DNA of 64,000 nucleotides from Sphaerosporella brunnea (GCA_008704415.1 VXIS01000131.1:55165-119164); one strand, 5' to 3'; positions 20,956 to 31,146 are shown, numbered from the stretch's first letter. A program made the numbers and translations. The notes: generated by a model from the letters alone, not told the origin.

Positions 20956-21556
20956 ACGTCATAAATGGGAGGTTCGGTAACATGAAGAGCCGCCGGTGCC
21001 AGGCCACTGCATTGCGCCAGATATAACAGCTGCGTCGGCGTTTTATCTAGAATCCTCAGTCGAGCTTTGTGATTTTACCGGTGTGGTTTTTGCTCGATCC
21101 AGAACCAGCTTCTTTGCAGTAAGAGCAGGGTGGGGTGGGTGGGGTTATCAGGTATTGCCGGCATCCTGCGTGCTTTGTAACTTGTGGCCTGAGAATATCT
21201 CTCTTTCTCGTGCGTTTCCTGGAGGAAACGGTGGTTATGCGGTTCCGGTGTGGGAGGCAGAGCTGTGCAGGGGGGTGGCGGCCGGTGGGCATGGGCCTGA
21301 AGTGACGGCTGGTTAGTTTAGCACACTCCAGGCGTCGTGGGGTTCACGGGCATTTTTACCATGATCCATTACTTGCTCCGTCACTGGCGGGGGTATTTCA
21401 GACACACTAAAAAATGGGAAAAAAAATAGAAAGTTCGAGCTCAGAGGGAGCATTGTAGATAAAAGCCGATAATATATTCATGCTGAGTCCTCGGCCACCC
21501 ACGACTGGTGATCGTCGAAATAGACATGCCTGGTGGTGGTGGTTGTGGCTTGAAGC

Positions 21557-22729
21557 CAGTGTTCTATACGGTCCGTTCGGTCCAGTCAACCGAACTGGAC
21601 TGCATTTTGCGGTCCGGTCCATGGCGAGGACTAGAACTGGCCGTCTTTGAGCCGGGATGAACTGGACTGGCTGCGGCCAAATGCGATCAACCATGTGCGC
21701 GGTTTGCCGGTGGTCGACCGCTGTGGACGGCAGACGACGGGATATGGGCCGGTTCAAAGAGATCCATTCTAAAGATATACATACATAACATTCCACTCCC
21801 GATCACCATCCCTCTGCTGAGTCCGCTCCCTTGCCCTGCGTTCTTTTTCTAACCCATCCTCACAGTGCGCATCTAGCATCGACTCTGGCTCCCGTATATC
21901 ACCGAAGCTGGCCGCAATGAAACCATCACGTTCCCAACTTTTGAGACACTCAAGGGCGTTGATTACGTCGTCGCCTAGGGCACACCCGCGCTGGGAGAGT
22001 GTGATCGTTGGCGCACTGAATACCCGCTCTGGCTCGCCCGACATAGCGGGTATTGTCATATAATCCAAAGCCATTCGGGCGAGGTCTCGCAGTTTGGCTT
22101 CTGCCACAGGGTGACCCAGTATCCCACAACGTCCTTCATAGTGCCCCGGATGGGCGGATCACGCTGGAAAACCTCCATGGCGTCTTGTCTCATGGGGGGT
22201 TTTTACAGGTTGCCGACGTTTCTGCCGTTCCCATTCAGAGAGTGGTCGTTCCTCGTCTTCTTCCTGACCTGCTTCGGCCGGTACCACCGCTGCATATTGA
22301 CCACGATATGATGTTTGCCAGCGTGCTTAATCCACTCGGAGCTGTCCCTCCAAGCGGACTAGAAGTAATGATGTATGCAGGGCAGACATCAGTTAACGCA
22401 GAGTACCTGGCCTCTGTCAGTTGGGAAGCGTGCAGGCAGGCAAGCAAGGGCTGTGGTAGACGGGCGTGAAAGAGAGAAAACTTACCTATCGAGTACATTC
22501 CACCCATTGTTAATCCATGAAGCCGCCAGAAGAACCTTCACACAGCGGAGTATCTCCCAGTCTTCCGGCATAAGAATGTCCGCAGTCGACCGCCGTTGTC
22601 CACGGTCCGACCCAGTTCCCATTATTAATGGACGGAATCGATGCCGTCCGCCTCCCGCGCACACTGGACTCGTTCACAGCAGTTGGTTCGGTCCGGACTG
22701 CAGTCGTAGATGGACCATGCCGAACACTG
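21557..22729 (-). mobile_element. hAT family-3 element (1173 bp) with exact 8-bp target duplication
   Basis: The left end is CAGTGTTCTATACGGTCCGT. The right end, reverse complemented, is CAGTGTTCGGCATGGTCCAT; 8 of the first 8 and most of the first 18 bases agree. CTTGAAGC flanks it at 21549-21556 and 22730-22737, an exact 8-bp duplication. The subterminal regions are rich in GGTCC/GGACC and CAGTCC. Inside it keeps only the transposase C-terminus (21769-22107, minus). The rest of the gene is deleted or unrecognisable, so it is non-autonomous. Confidence 0.88.
21769..22107 (-). pseudogene. hAT transposase dimerisation domain remnant
   Basis: The frame reads LARMALDYMTIPAMSGEPERVFSA and then GCALGDDVINALECLKSWER. 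This is the hAT C-terminal dimerisation motif (the usual form is IPATS..ERVFS...R..L..D.....ECLKSW). It ends with a charged tail. There is no catalytic part, so it is non-functional. Confidence 0.85.
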
Positions 22730-22737
22730 CTTGAAGC

Positions 22738-23817
22738 TTGCTTTCTTCTCGAACTCCTGATTTGCGTTCATGGCGCCATCGTTCTCACGCGCCGTGATCC
22801 CACGCTGGATCTCCGTCCCTACCGCCTGCTGTCTTCGTGGCCGCCTGCAGCCTGCGTGGCCGTGGCAGTCACGGCCTTATTGATTGATGGAGAGGTGCTA
22901 CCGGTGGCTATCAACGTTGGCCTCCAGCCCTCCCTCCTTCTTGGTCAGGCCTGAAGGGATTTGTTGTGCCTCTTACTCAGTTCGGATCCGGTGCGAAGCC
23001 CCGATAGTGCGTTCAAGAGCGTGTTTTGTTCAACTTCGGTGTCGACGGAGTAGGAGTCCCTTTAGTGAGCGTGCATTCGGGACGTCGTGACTGCTGGTGG
23101 CAAGGTTGACAAGTTGAAGCCGCTGTTGCATATCGTGCCGCAGAGTGGTTCAGGTGTCGTTGAACACGTTTTGCAGACACCATGCAACTCGGGTTCTGCG
23201 TTCGGCCGGCTCTTCGCGAGATCCAGCATTTTGTCGGTCAGGCCGATAGGTAGGGAGTGTGTAGCTGATACGTACCGTGCACCAAGTTGCCATGAAGGGC
23301 TTCTGGGCGCACTCAGCTGGTTCTTGCCTCCGTAGCCTGCACTCGCTTCACATTTACGTTGTGCCAGGACAGGAGGATTCCGCGCCGCTGTGATGCTTGC
23401 CGCGCATGAAGAGCGTGTGGAGGGGGTTCGGTCTTGTTGTGGAGATAGCATAAAGCTGACGAGTGAGTTAACGTGCTAGGTGAGTCGTGACGGGTTTAAC
23501 ATTTAGTTCCGAGTTCGATTTTTATCCTGGTGTCTCATGGTGTAGTTGGTATGGGCCGTGCCAAATACACCTGAGCGGGGAGGGTTATCTTTTGTTGTCC
23601 GTCTCGTTCATGAGTTATTTTTTCCATCCTACTCACAACTTCCAATACGCTTCTTCGAGACAGCCTCACACATCCCGTCTGGCATGGAAAACGACGCTGA
23701 GAGGGCGCTGGTCGCTGTTTATTCGCTCTCGGTATTCTCGGGCGAGCACCACACAACGCCTCTCAGCTATACACCTTCCCCAAGTCGCGAATTTCTCACA
23801 ATCGCAATCATAAGCAA
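22738..23817. other. Stretch without a recognisable gene
   Basis: There are only short overlapping frames on both strands. Nothing is supported. Confidence 0.4.
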
Positions 23818-24078
23818 TCACCGCTCTCCCTGCGCCGCGTTCTCGGCCTCCTCCCTCTCCCTCCTCATCTGCGACAACCGCTGCGCATACGCCTCCGTCA
23901 CCTTCCGCAGCTCCTCCTCAAACTCCTCCCTCTCAATCCTCTCCTGCTCCCGCTGCTTCATCACCACAGCCTTGCGCCTCGCCTCCTCCGCCATCCAGCG
24001 CTGCAAACGGGCGTAGAAAGCGGCACGCTGCGCGTGCTCAAAGTCGGGGACCTCCTCCGCTTCCGCTTCTGCCGAAGT
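23818..24078 (-). CDS. C-terminal exon of a coiled-coil protein
   Basis: The minus frame runs EEVPDFEHAQRAAFYARLQR, then a highly charged helix (ERIEREEFEEELRKVTEAYA) and ends ENAAQGER with a stop at 23818. Upstream on the minus strand TGATCTCGGCAG looks like an intron acceptor at about 24078, just before DTSAEAEAEE. The upstream exons were not identified. Codon-level regularity and the splice signal suggest a host gene exon rather than transposon debris. Function unknown. Confidence 0.4.
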   Translation of the reverse strand, partial: TSAEAEAEEVPDFEHAQRAAFYARLQRWMAEEARRKAVVMKQREQERIEREEFEEELRKVTEAYAQRLSQMRREREEAENAAQGER

Positions 24079-24845
24079 GTCCTGCCGAGATCAACATTTG
24101 TTGCTGCCGATGAGCAGGAGGGAACGGCTTACTGGAGAGCGGGAGTCCATGCTGCAGTGCGGAGAGATTTGGCTGCAACACTGGTGGGTGGCGGAGTGCG
24201 CTCGCAGGATGAAGGCGAGAAAGAGAGAAGCGAGCCAGCACAGTTTCTCCCGTTGCTAGCGAGATCGGCTGCGTCCGGCTGCGACATCTGCGACACGCGG
24301 CCACCAGCAAATGCGGCGATGTGTAACTCGCGTCTTTCAGCTGGCGAAGTCAGGAGGTAGAAGGCATGTACCGAATCTACTCGAGTATATGGAAAAAATT
24401 TCGAAGTTTCAATTCTGACTTTTTGCGCGTGCACGCTCCGGGCCGATAAACGAACATCAAAAAGTTAGTTTTCAAAATACTGAGGTCCTAGAGCACCGGC
24501 GACCGCGATATTTTGGGAGATATTGAAGGCTGGAGGGTGCTAACATCTCGCAAGGCATCAACTGTTTAGGAGCCGACGGTTTTTAGGTGCATTTATGTAT
24601 TATTTTTTCCCCGTGCGTTCTGAAGTCTGACCATGTTCTCTACGCACCCTTTTCAACGGTGGAGGTCGAGCCGCTAGCTCTTCCACGTCGCTTGTAGGGG
24701 GTGAGGAAACGCCACTGCTGTATCCGTACTCTTCGTCCGTTCCGTTCTCCAGTTCCTGCTCCTCCACCTCCTTTTCTTCCCCTTCCCCCTCTCCCTGCTC
24801 TTGCTCCTTGTCCTCCGCTTCGCTACCTCGATCAATGTGTCCAAT

Positions 24846-24903
24846 ACAGTGCGATCCAGTCCAGTCTGGAGGGACTGGACTAGACGGACCGTGAGGACCA
24901 CTG
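24846..24903. mobile_element. hAT family-3 terminal relic
   Basis: Read in reverse it begins CAGTGGTCCTCACGGTCCGT and is rich in CAGTCC palindromes, like the ends at 21557 and 22729. There is no partner end and no target duplication. Confidence 0.4.
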
Positions 24904-25040
24904 CTCGACTCTAAACTTTCATAATAACGACATCACATGAATGACGATGGATGCGCACTCGGCAAAAAAAAACCGTATCATTGAAAAAAAGCGAAAAAAA
25001 AGTAAAACCACGAACCCCAACCCAACAAAACCGGCTACGA

Positions 25041-25660
25041 CTAGGCCCTCTTGATGGGCGAAGGCGAAGGCGGCGTCCAGCCAAGGTCATCCTCGTCAGA
25101 ACTCTCGTCGGGGAGCAGAGCATGCGTAGGACTCCAGGTAAGCTGGAAATCCACGTGCGAGAAGCGACGAGGCGAAGGAGTGTGGGGTACCGGGGGCGAA
25201 GCGGGACGAGGCGAAGCTGGAGACGACGCGACAGAGGGGGGCGTCGAAGTTGAACTCCATCGGCGAGGAGTCGATGGCCGCATCCTTGGGAGAGGGAGAC
25301 GAATACGACCTGATGGGGGAGATGTTGAAATCCCCCATCTGCGGGGACTGTATCGTTTCGTCGTGGCGCCAATTAGCCGGAGGGGAGGGAATATCAAACG
25401 GGGAGGCGTCAGGCGTGGCGGCCTCTGGGGACGTTGGAGGACGAGGTCGCATCACCATAGGGGAGCAGTTGAAATCCTCCATCCCCATGGCATCGCCGTC
25501 GCGCCAACTACCCGGAGTCATAGCTGGAGAGACGTAAGGCGTGGCGGCCTCTGAGTCGGGAGACGACTGCGGGCTTGAGGGAGAGGGCGCTACTTTCTCT
25601 GGCTTCTTGGCCCGTTTTTGGGCCGAATGCTTGCGGTGGTGACGGCGGGGGTTGGACGTG
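25041..25660 (-). CDS. Ser/Pro-rich C-terminal exon(s), with a probable shift
   Basis: On the minus strand a frame from about 25660 reads HHRKHSAQKRAKKPEK, many SPQSSPDSEAATP-type elements, then MEFNFDAPL near 25250. There the sensible reading moves to the neighbouring frame, which ends DESSDEDDLGWTPPSPSPIKR and a stop at 25041. Both halves are Ser/Pro-rich with acidic patches, typical of a disordered nuclear protein tail. The shift may be a small intron or an indel. No domain is recognised. Confidence 0.4.
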
Positions 25661-26205
25661 CAGGTTCACAGCTTGTTCTAAGCAACCATGTTACTGATGT
25701 TGATAATGGCTGCAGCGCGAGCTCGGCGACGGGAGTAAAGCAAGTGCGATCCCGTCCCATAATGAAAGCCTCTGACGACTACTAACCAGAGAGCAATGAG
25801 ACCATTGTCAATGAAGGACCACAGTGTGATTATTTGGCTAGGACTCAATCTTGCTTGACAATCAACTGCTTTCGTTGGTACAGCCGTACTTTGGCTGTCA
25901 CTTTTGAGGGTGATTGTTACCATTCAGCAGCAGGTGAACCAATATCCTTGCAACACTGCAAGACCAACATGAGCCTCAGCAAGATGCATTCCATGATTTT
26001 GAACTCGCACTCATTTCCTAAAATGTCATCAGTAAAACCGGCTATGTCGACACAGGTTTTTGAGATGTGAACACCAACCCATCTTTTAGCATTGTGGTTA
26101 GAAATCAAATGGCGATGCTGCCCCACCGGATTTTGGCCGTATTAATAACCTCCCACAAGCTCGCCGACTGCTATTGAGAAAATTGGCCGTGCCGTCGGAT
26201 AAGAG
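25661..26205. other. Stretch without a recognisable gene
   Basis: Two minus-strand frames of 69 and 81 codons (25678-25923 and 25917-26126) have no motif. They may be transposon debris. Confidence 0.35.
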
Positions 26206-26988
26206 ATGCGTATAAGTCATTGCAGAGCTATCTTCGTCCAACAAAGAGAGCAGGCGACAGCCTCACTCGCCAAAGGGAGAGAGCACGAAAGAGCTTCGTT
26301 CGCCGAAGAGAATGCTGGATACGACAGGCATCGAAAGCAGGAGAAAGCTGCTTCCGGCAAAGAGACAGCTGCACCAAGAGAGATACTTTCGCCAAAGAAA
26401 GAGCCGCTTCTGCCAAAGACCAAAGCTGGCTGCGAGAACCAGAGAGAGCTGGACAAAACAGCCTTCATACAAGAAAACTGGCGATCAGAGAGGAGAAGGT
26501 GGAAAGATGTTACCAACCTGCTCACGCAAACCTTCACCGCATGGCGACCCGATATTGTGGCAAAAAGATGGAACGCGCAGCCAATAATCACTGACGATGA
26601 TAATGGCGAAAACGACCGACGTCTGCACCAATACCGGAACGCGCGCCTTTTCAGGGCGATTTCAACGACGACGACTGCAAATCAAATAGTTACGCAGCGC
26701 TCTGGGGTAACCTGACGGATTATACCACTTCGGGTAAGGAGGATCAACACGGTGATGTCAGGAAAGGGTGGAGCAATCTGCGAAGGACTCCGGCATCTTT
26801 GACCCGACAAGTCATGACTATAAGCAGATATTGAGATGGATTGACGAACGCGCTGGGATCCGTCAAGCATGCGACGTTTGTTGAGACACCGAAGGATCTG
26901 GTACCATGCTTTCCGGGGCCAAAGCGAAGCTGGGGGTGATCCAGGCTTAGGAGGAATTGGAGAGACGTTCATGCTCTGATAGAGGGAG
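26206..26988 (+). pseudogene. Second copy of the coiled-coil copia gag, C-terminal part
   Basis: The plus strand reads ATASLAKGREHERASFAEEN and continues with KEKAAS/KEPLLPK-like repeats, then DDDNGENDRRLHQYRN. It corresponds to the tail of the 2919-5342 gag (compare SLAKARAAFAEERA there). Frames shift repeatedly and the gag core and zinc knuckle are absent. The last 90 bases match the sequence between gag stop and LTR in the first copy (GTTCATGCTCTGATAGAGGG). Confidence 0.75.
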
Positions 26989-27007
26989 TATTGAGGCATG
27001 ATGTATG
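26989..27007 (+). repeat. First 19 bases of a copia LTR, split by an insertion
   Basis: TATTGAGGCATGATGTATG matches the LTR start TGTTGAGACATGG at 2784 (minus) and 32251. The LTR resumes at 31147 after the 4.1-kb insert. Confidence 0.7.
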
Positions 27008-27030
27008 TTTTTTTTTTGTTTTGAATCATT

Positions 27031-27610
27031 GCCATTGCACGTATCGATCGCTAGCTACATGTACGTACAAACAGGGCCCAGCCGCAACCGACTATGACTG
27101 CACCTATTGATGCATCCCGTCATCCCGGCAAGCCGAGTGTCTGTGGGCATTCCGCGTCTCCCGCTCGTCCCCGGAAAGTATTTCCTCCGATCCCGCCCTC
27201 GAGTAAAGCACCCCTACGGAGCCGTGCCTTTGGCCTCCGTTACTGTCCCCAAACGTATTCGGTTCGCGTTTCTCCTCCCCGTTTTCAGGTCCGGGGTCGT
27301 CCTCCTCTTCATCAGGCACTACTGGGGGAGGACACCTGGCCACCCCGGTATCCTTCAAGAACTCTAGCAGCGCCGGCGTAAACGGGGGCTCCGCCAGAAA
27401 CCTCGCCATATTCCACGTCCTCCAGGTCCCCAACGGAGAGTGTCGTTTGACTTCCTTCTTGACCGCCGCCTCCAGGTCCTTCGGCTCCATCCTCCACCGA
27501 GCGCAGTTCCTAAACAGGTGCTCGTGAGACTCCGGGTATCGCTTACACCATCGGCATGGGTCGTCGGTCACCCCGCCGATGTGACGTTTCTTACAATGGG
27601 CGCCGGGAGC
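27031..27610 (-). pseudogene. LINE ORF2 C-terminus, copy 1
   Basis: The minus frame (27104-27571) reads TDDPCRWCKRYPESHEHLFR followed by CARWRMEPKDLEAAVKKEVK and LLEFLKDTGVARC. CX2C...HLF..C is the zinc-binding tail found after RNase H in fungal Tad-like LINEs. Upstream GVTDD joins a KKRHIGG stretch up to about 27610, where similarity to copy 2 ends. RT and RNase H are missing. The 3' end is followed by the T10 tract at 27008-27017. Confidence 0.8.
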
Positions 27611-28205
27611 AGCGGTTGTTGACCACCGCGGAGATTTGGAGAGATATCAGACCAATGGTGAACCGCCTGAACTGGCCCACCTACCAAACATCAAGCATGC
27701 GACGTCTGCCCACCCCCATCCATTGGTACCATTCTCTATATGCATTGAATCTCTGTTCCAAGCGACGATTGCTCACTACCAGCGATTGTTGACCACCGCT
27801 GAGATTTAGGGGGCTCTCAGGCCGTCAGGTACCCGCTGGACCCGCCAAATTGTCGTTCTGCTGCTGGCGTTCGGCGAGGCGTCGACGCGGTAGCGACGTG
27901 AAGCCTGATATGCCTTTGAGGAAGAGCGGTGTATTGACAGCCGCATCGGATTCTGCGATACAGACAGGATGAGGTATGAGTCCGGATGACCGGGGGTGAC
28001 GTATGCGCCTCTCACATTCAATCTCAGCGGACCTGTGAAAACCTAAAAGCACGAACGACACGCAGTCTGCGCTCCACATCATTTGCATCACATCGTGGAC
28101 ACCCCTCCGACCACCAACATCGTAACTCCCCTCCTGTCACCAAAATCCTAACCTATTCGAACCGCCACCACAACTCCGCGACAAAATGCGTTATCCCCCC
28201 AGCAG

Positions 28206-28846
28206 ATGTCGCATCCGAACCCCCCCCCCCCCCGCAGCACGAAGCGCGTCAACCGCCCGCTATTCAAAGACCACAAGCGGCTCTGGCAGCAGCTCGGTAT
28301 CCGATCGCGCGACTGGCCTACGATTCTCAAAATTCGGCAGCAAGTGCAGGACCTCTGCCGCGAGCTCGGGTTCGGACTTGCCCGCAGTTACAGTTGCTTG
28401 GGAGCGGACGAGTTGCGGCAGCTCGTGGAGAAGGTGACGGCTCAGCTGAGCGCCGACCCAAACAGGAAGAAGAAGGTCATCCCCACCGTGGCGGTTCGTG
28501 CCCTCGTGCATCGGCTCTGCTTGGATTCCGTCAGGCAAATCAAGGCGGCGGAGAAGAGGGACTCTAAGTGCCACGACACTGCGGTAGGTGATTTCGACTT
28601 GAAGGTAAAGTCGTCCGCTGATGATGGTCCCAGGTGGAGCAGGAGGAAGACACATCGAGTTCGCCGACGCTGGATGTGATCACCCCAGCAATTCCGGCGA
28701 CTCGGGACCTCACCAACTCCGCACCAGCCTATAGTCGCCGGCAGCGAAGCAAACAACGTCAACTCAATCCCCCCGGCGCCACACTCGTCTTTAGTTTCCG
28801 ACACCCCAGGAAAAGACTTCAACGTCGGCTTGCTTGCCGACCGTGA
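28206..28846 (+). CDS. Spliced gene of unknown function (two exons, 196 aa)
   Basis: Exon 1 is 28206-28583 (126 codons, ATG start). Exon 2 is 28634-28846 (70 codons plus TGA). The 50-nt intron has GTAGGT at its 5' end, CGCTGAT as a possible branch site and CCCAG at its 3' end; removing it keeps the phase. The exon-1 product is helical and basic: DHKRLWQQLGIRSRDWPTIL, a DLCRELGFGLARS segment and KKVIPTVAVRALVHRLCLDS. Exon 2 is Ser/Thr/Pro-rich (EDTSSSPTLDVITPAIPATR). No known domain is recognised. The gene lies opposite in strand to the flanking LINE pieces and inside the 27008-31131 insert. The intact intron and frame suggest it is, or recently was, functional. Confidence 0.6.
28584..28633 (+). 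other. Probable 50-nt spliceosomal intron
   Basis: The boundaries are GCG/GTAGGT and CCCAG/GTGGAG, with a CTGAT branch-like motif about 18 bases before the acceptor. Its phase-0 position joins two long frames. The length is typical of basidiomycete introns. Confidence 0.65.
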
Positions 28847-29160
28847 CCCGCGCCTGGAAATTTGCGTCCATATTTGCAGGCCCACACGCCGCCGCCCGGT
28901 CTTCGTTTCCTGAGACATGACCTTCCCTCAGGGTCGGTGGTTCATGCTGCAGATGTTGAAAGTAAAAGATCATCACTACCTTTTGATGTGTATAGCCATG
29001 GAGACGGGGGAGTGGATGAACTTGGACAGTGAGTCGTGGAACCTGCTCAGGATGGGGGGGGGGGGGACGTGAATTCTATCCTGATGCAATGATTTTCGTT
29101 GAATTTGAATGCGGCTGTTTGGTTTGTGGGCTGTTGGGAGTCAAGTTCCCAATAATGACA
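28847..29160. other. Stretch without a recognisable gene; G-run
   Basis: It contains an uninterrupted G-run near 29054-29066. There is no coding feature. Confidence 0.4.
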
Positions 29161-29589
29161 ATTAAATAATTGCCATTGCGCGTTTCTATCGCTAGCTACG
29201 TACAAACAGGGCCCAGCTGCAACCGACTATGCCTGCACCTAAAGCACTCCTACGGAGACGTGCCTCCGACCTCCGTTCCTGTCCCCGAACGTATTCGGTT
29301 CGGCCTACTCCTCCCCGTTTTCAGGTCCGGGGTCGTCCTCCTCGTCATCAGGCACTACCGGGTGGGTACACCTGGCCTATCCTTCAAGAACTGTAGGAGG
29401 GCCGGCGTAAACTGGGGCTCCGCCAGAAACCTCGCAATATTCCAAGTCCAACCGAGAGTGTTTTTTGGCTTCCTTCTTGACCGCCGCCTCCAGGTCTTTC
29501 GGCTCCATCCTCCACCGAGCGCAGCGCCAAAACAAGTGCTCGCGACACTCCGGGTATCGCTTACACCATCGGCATGTGTCGTCGGTTAC

Positions 29590-30421
29590 CAGGGTTCTGA
29601 ATAGTCCGGGCGCCCGCCAGTCGAAACAGGGCCCGATAGAGTGGGTCAGGTCGGGCCGACGGTTGGTGCAGCCTGATAGGTTCGGGCCGATGTTCACAAA
29701 GCCTGGATATCTGATAGGTGCCGCCCGGGCCCGGTTATGCAGGGCGACGCTAAAAGCGCAGATCGTCGTCATGGTCGGGCTCTCCCGGCGGTTCACGAAA
29801 ATGTGCGGTGCCGATCGTGATCAGAAACCAGTTTGCAGCAGATGCCAGTAGAGACGTTTGCCGGAATGCAGGACTACTGGGTTAAAGCAATGTCTACCGG
29901 TTCAGCAGGGCCATTGCGAACTGATCTTCCACGCATGGGTGTTGAACTGAATGCTATACCGGCGATGTCAGTAGAGGCAGAGCGTGTCTTCAGCGGGTAA
30001 GCCCAACCGGTGCTTTTATGTCCAAACAGGACAGTGCTGACTACCTTCCTAGAGGCCGTTACACCATCACAGACCAGCGCTCTAAGCTGGGTGACGATGT
30101 CATTGAAGCGATCGAATGTCTGAAATCCTGGGGCTCTCAGGTTCGCCGGGTCGAAGCAATGCTGGTTGATTTTGGAACAGCGGGCCGCGGAAATGGCAGG
30201 ATAATTTCCTTATGTAGTCCTTTCCTGTTTGTTAGAGCAATGATTCGTCAGGTGCCTGGCGGGCCCTGTAGGCACCGGAGTTTTCTTGCCCTGATCGGGC
30301 CCTGTAGGCACCTCGCGCGAAAAAGCCTGGTCCAAACGGGCCGGAATTTCAAAAGCCCGTTTCAAACAGTCCGGTTCAGGGGAGGCTAAAAGCCGGACTG
30401 GCCGGACGATTGGGACCCCTG
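29590..30421 (+). mobile_element. hAT family-2 element (832 bp) inserted in the LINE
   Basis: The left end is CAGGGTTCTGAATAGTCCGG. The right end, reverse complemented, is CAGGGGTCCCAATCGTCCGG. The flanks are TCGGTTAC (29582-29589) and TCGGTCAC (30422-30429), an 8-bp target duplication with one substitution. It carries the family block GGTGCCTGGCGGGCCC near 30250 and the last exons of a transposase on the plus strand. It is non-autonomous: the catalytic region is absent. Confidence 0.87.
29850..30190 (+). pseudogene. hAT transposase C-terminus with a preserved intron
   Basis: Exon A ends AIPAMSVEAERVFSG at 29996. The 56-nt intron 29997-30052 opens GTAAGC, has GCTGAC as branch site and closes CCTAG. 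Exon B from 30053 continues GRYTITDQRSKLGDDVIEAI and ECLKSW, in phase. A one-base loss near 30172 breaks the last dozen codons. The motif order is that of the hAT dimerisation domain. Confidence 0.75.
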
Positions 30422-30487
30422 TCGGTCACCCCGCCGATGTGGCGTTTCTTACCATGGGCGCCGATGGGTGCATGGCTGGTCCGCAGC

Positions 30488-30958
30488 CAGAGCTGTGCAC
30501 GGGGCGACGGGTCGGGGCGTGGGCGGGCGGGGCTGGACGAGGTGGGCCGGGGCAAGACGGGGTGGACTGGGGCACGACGGGGTGGATCGGGGCACGACGG
30601 GGTACAGCGGGACGGCATCGGGGCGGCAGCGCGGGCAGAGTTATATATGCCGGGCATTCAGGGCCGCTACGCTTAATAGTCGAAGTGGCGCACAAGGCGC
30701 TCATCTGATATCACGGCCGAACGAGGTACACTAGGCGCGCATCCTGATGCCGTGAATGGGCTGTACGCGAGTTCGGGGTATTCGGGGTCTGACGAGGTGG
30801 TCGGGGGCTCCCGCGGGGTGGCCGGGGCAGCCACGGGGTGGCCGGGGCAGCGACGAGGTGGCCGGGGCGCGGCGAGGTGGATCGGGGTCGGGCGAGGCTT
30901 GCTCCGCCTCGTCGAGCCTCGTGCCCCGTCGGGGCGCCCCGACCCGTGCACAGCTCTA
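30488..30958. mobile_element. GC-rich hAT-type MITE (471 bp) with exact 8-bp target duplication
   Basis: The ends are CAGAGCTGTGCAC at the left and GTGCACAGCTCTA at the right, a 13-bp inverted repeat with one terminal mismatch, followed by a GGGTCGGGGCG match. TCCGCAGC flanks it at 30480-30487 and 30959-30966. Internally it is built of GGGGCACGACGGGGTGGA-type units near 30545-30600 and GGCCGGGGCAGC-type units near 30820-30870, with no coding capacity. The host LINE frame runs straight across the insertion point. Confidence 0.85.
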
Positions 30959-31146
30959 TCCGCAGCTGCACCATGCGACTGGCGATCCCCTTCGGGGCGC
31001 TGAACAGCGCCGGGTCTGGTTGAATCTTTTTGGGCGGCACGTAGCAGTTGCCCTTCGTGGTCCGCTTCTGAATCCATCGCCTTGACGCCGCCCATTTCGC
31101 ATGGGTGAGATGTCTCTTGTTGAATGCCAGGGAGGCATGATGTATG

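Larger units (their letters stand above)
27008..31131 (-). mobile_element. 4.1-kb LINE-bounded insertion with 15-bp target duplication
   Basis: GAGGCATGATGTATG occurs at 26993-27007 and again at 31132-31146. Just inside the left copy is a run of ten Ts, the complement of a poly(A) tail, next to the LINE 3' end. The right edge is an internal ORF2 position, as in 5' truncation. This is the signature of target-primed reverse transcription. The insert is complex: it contains one LINE 3' part (27031-27610), unrelated DNA with a spliced gene (27.6-29.1 kb), then a second LINE part (29161-31131) that itself carries two DNA transposons. Confidence 0.75.
29161..31131 (-). pseudogene. LINE ORF2 C-terminus, copy 2, split by two DNA transposons
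   Basis: Read from right to left, 31131-30967 encodes DPALFSAPKGIASRMVQLR (end of the RNase H linker region). 30487-30430 continues TSHAPIGAHGKKRHIGG. 29581-29161 gives DTCRWCKRYPECREHLF, CARWRMEPKDLEAAVKK and a 3' UTR like copy 1. The three blocks join smoothly in frame when the inserts 30488-30958 and 29590-30421 and one copy of each 8-bp target duplication are left out. The 3' UTR start (ATTGCCATTGCGCG) matches copy 1. The region lacks RT. Confidence 0.85.

Noticed and set aside
24674..24903. Pro-rich / Arg-rich frames on both strands
   Set aside because: They arise from a CT-rich microsatellite-like stretch; no sign of coding.
30410..31095. Several 80-140 codon Gly/Arg/Pro-rich frames
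   Set aside because: These run through the MITE and are produced by its GC-rich tandem units; they cross insertion boundaries.
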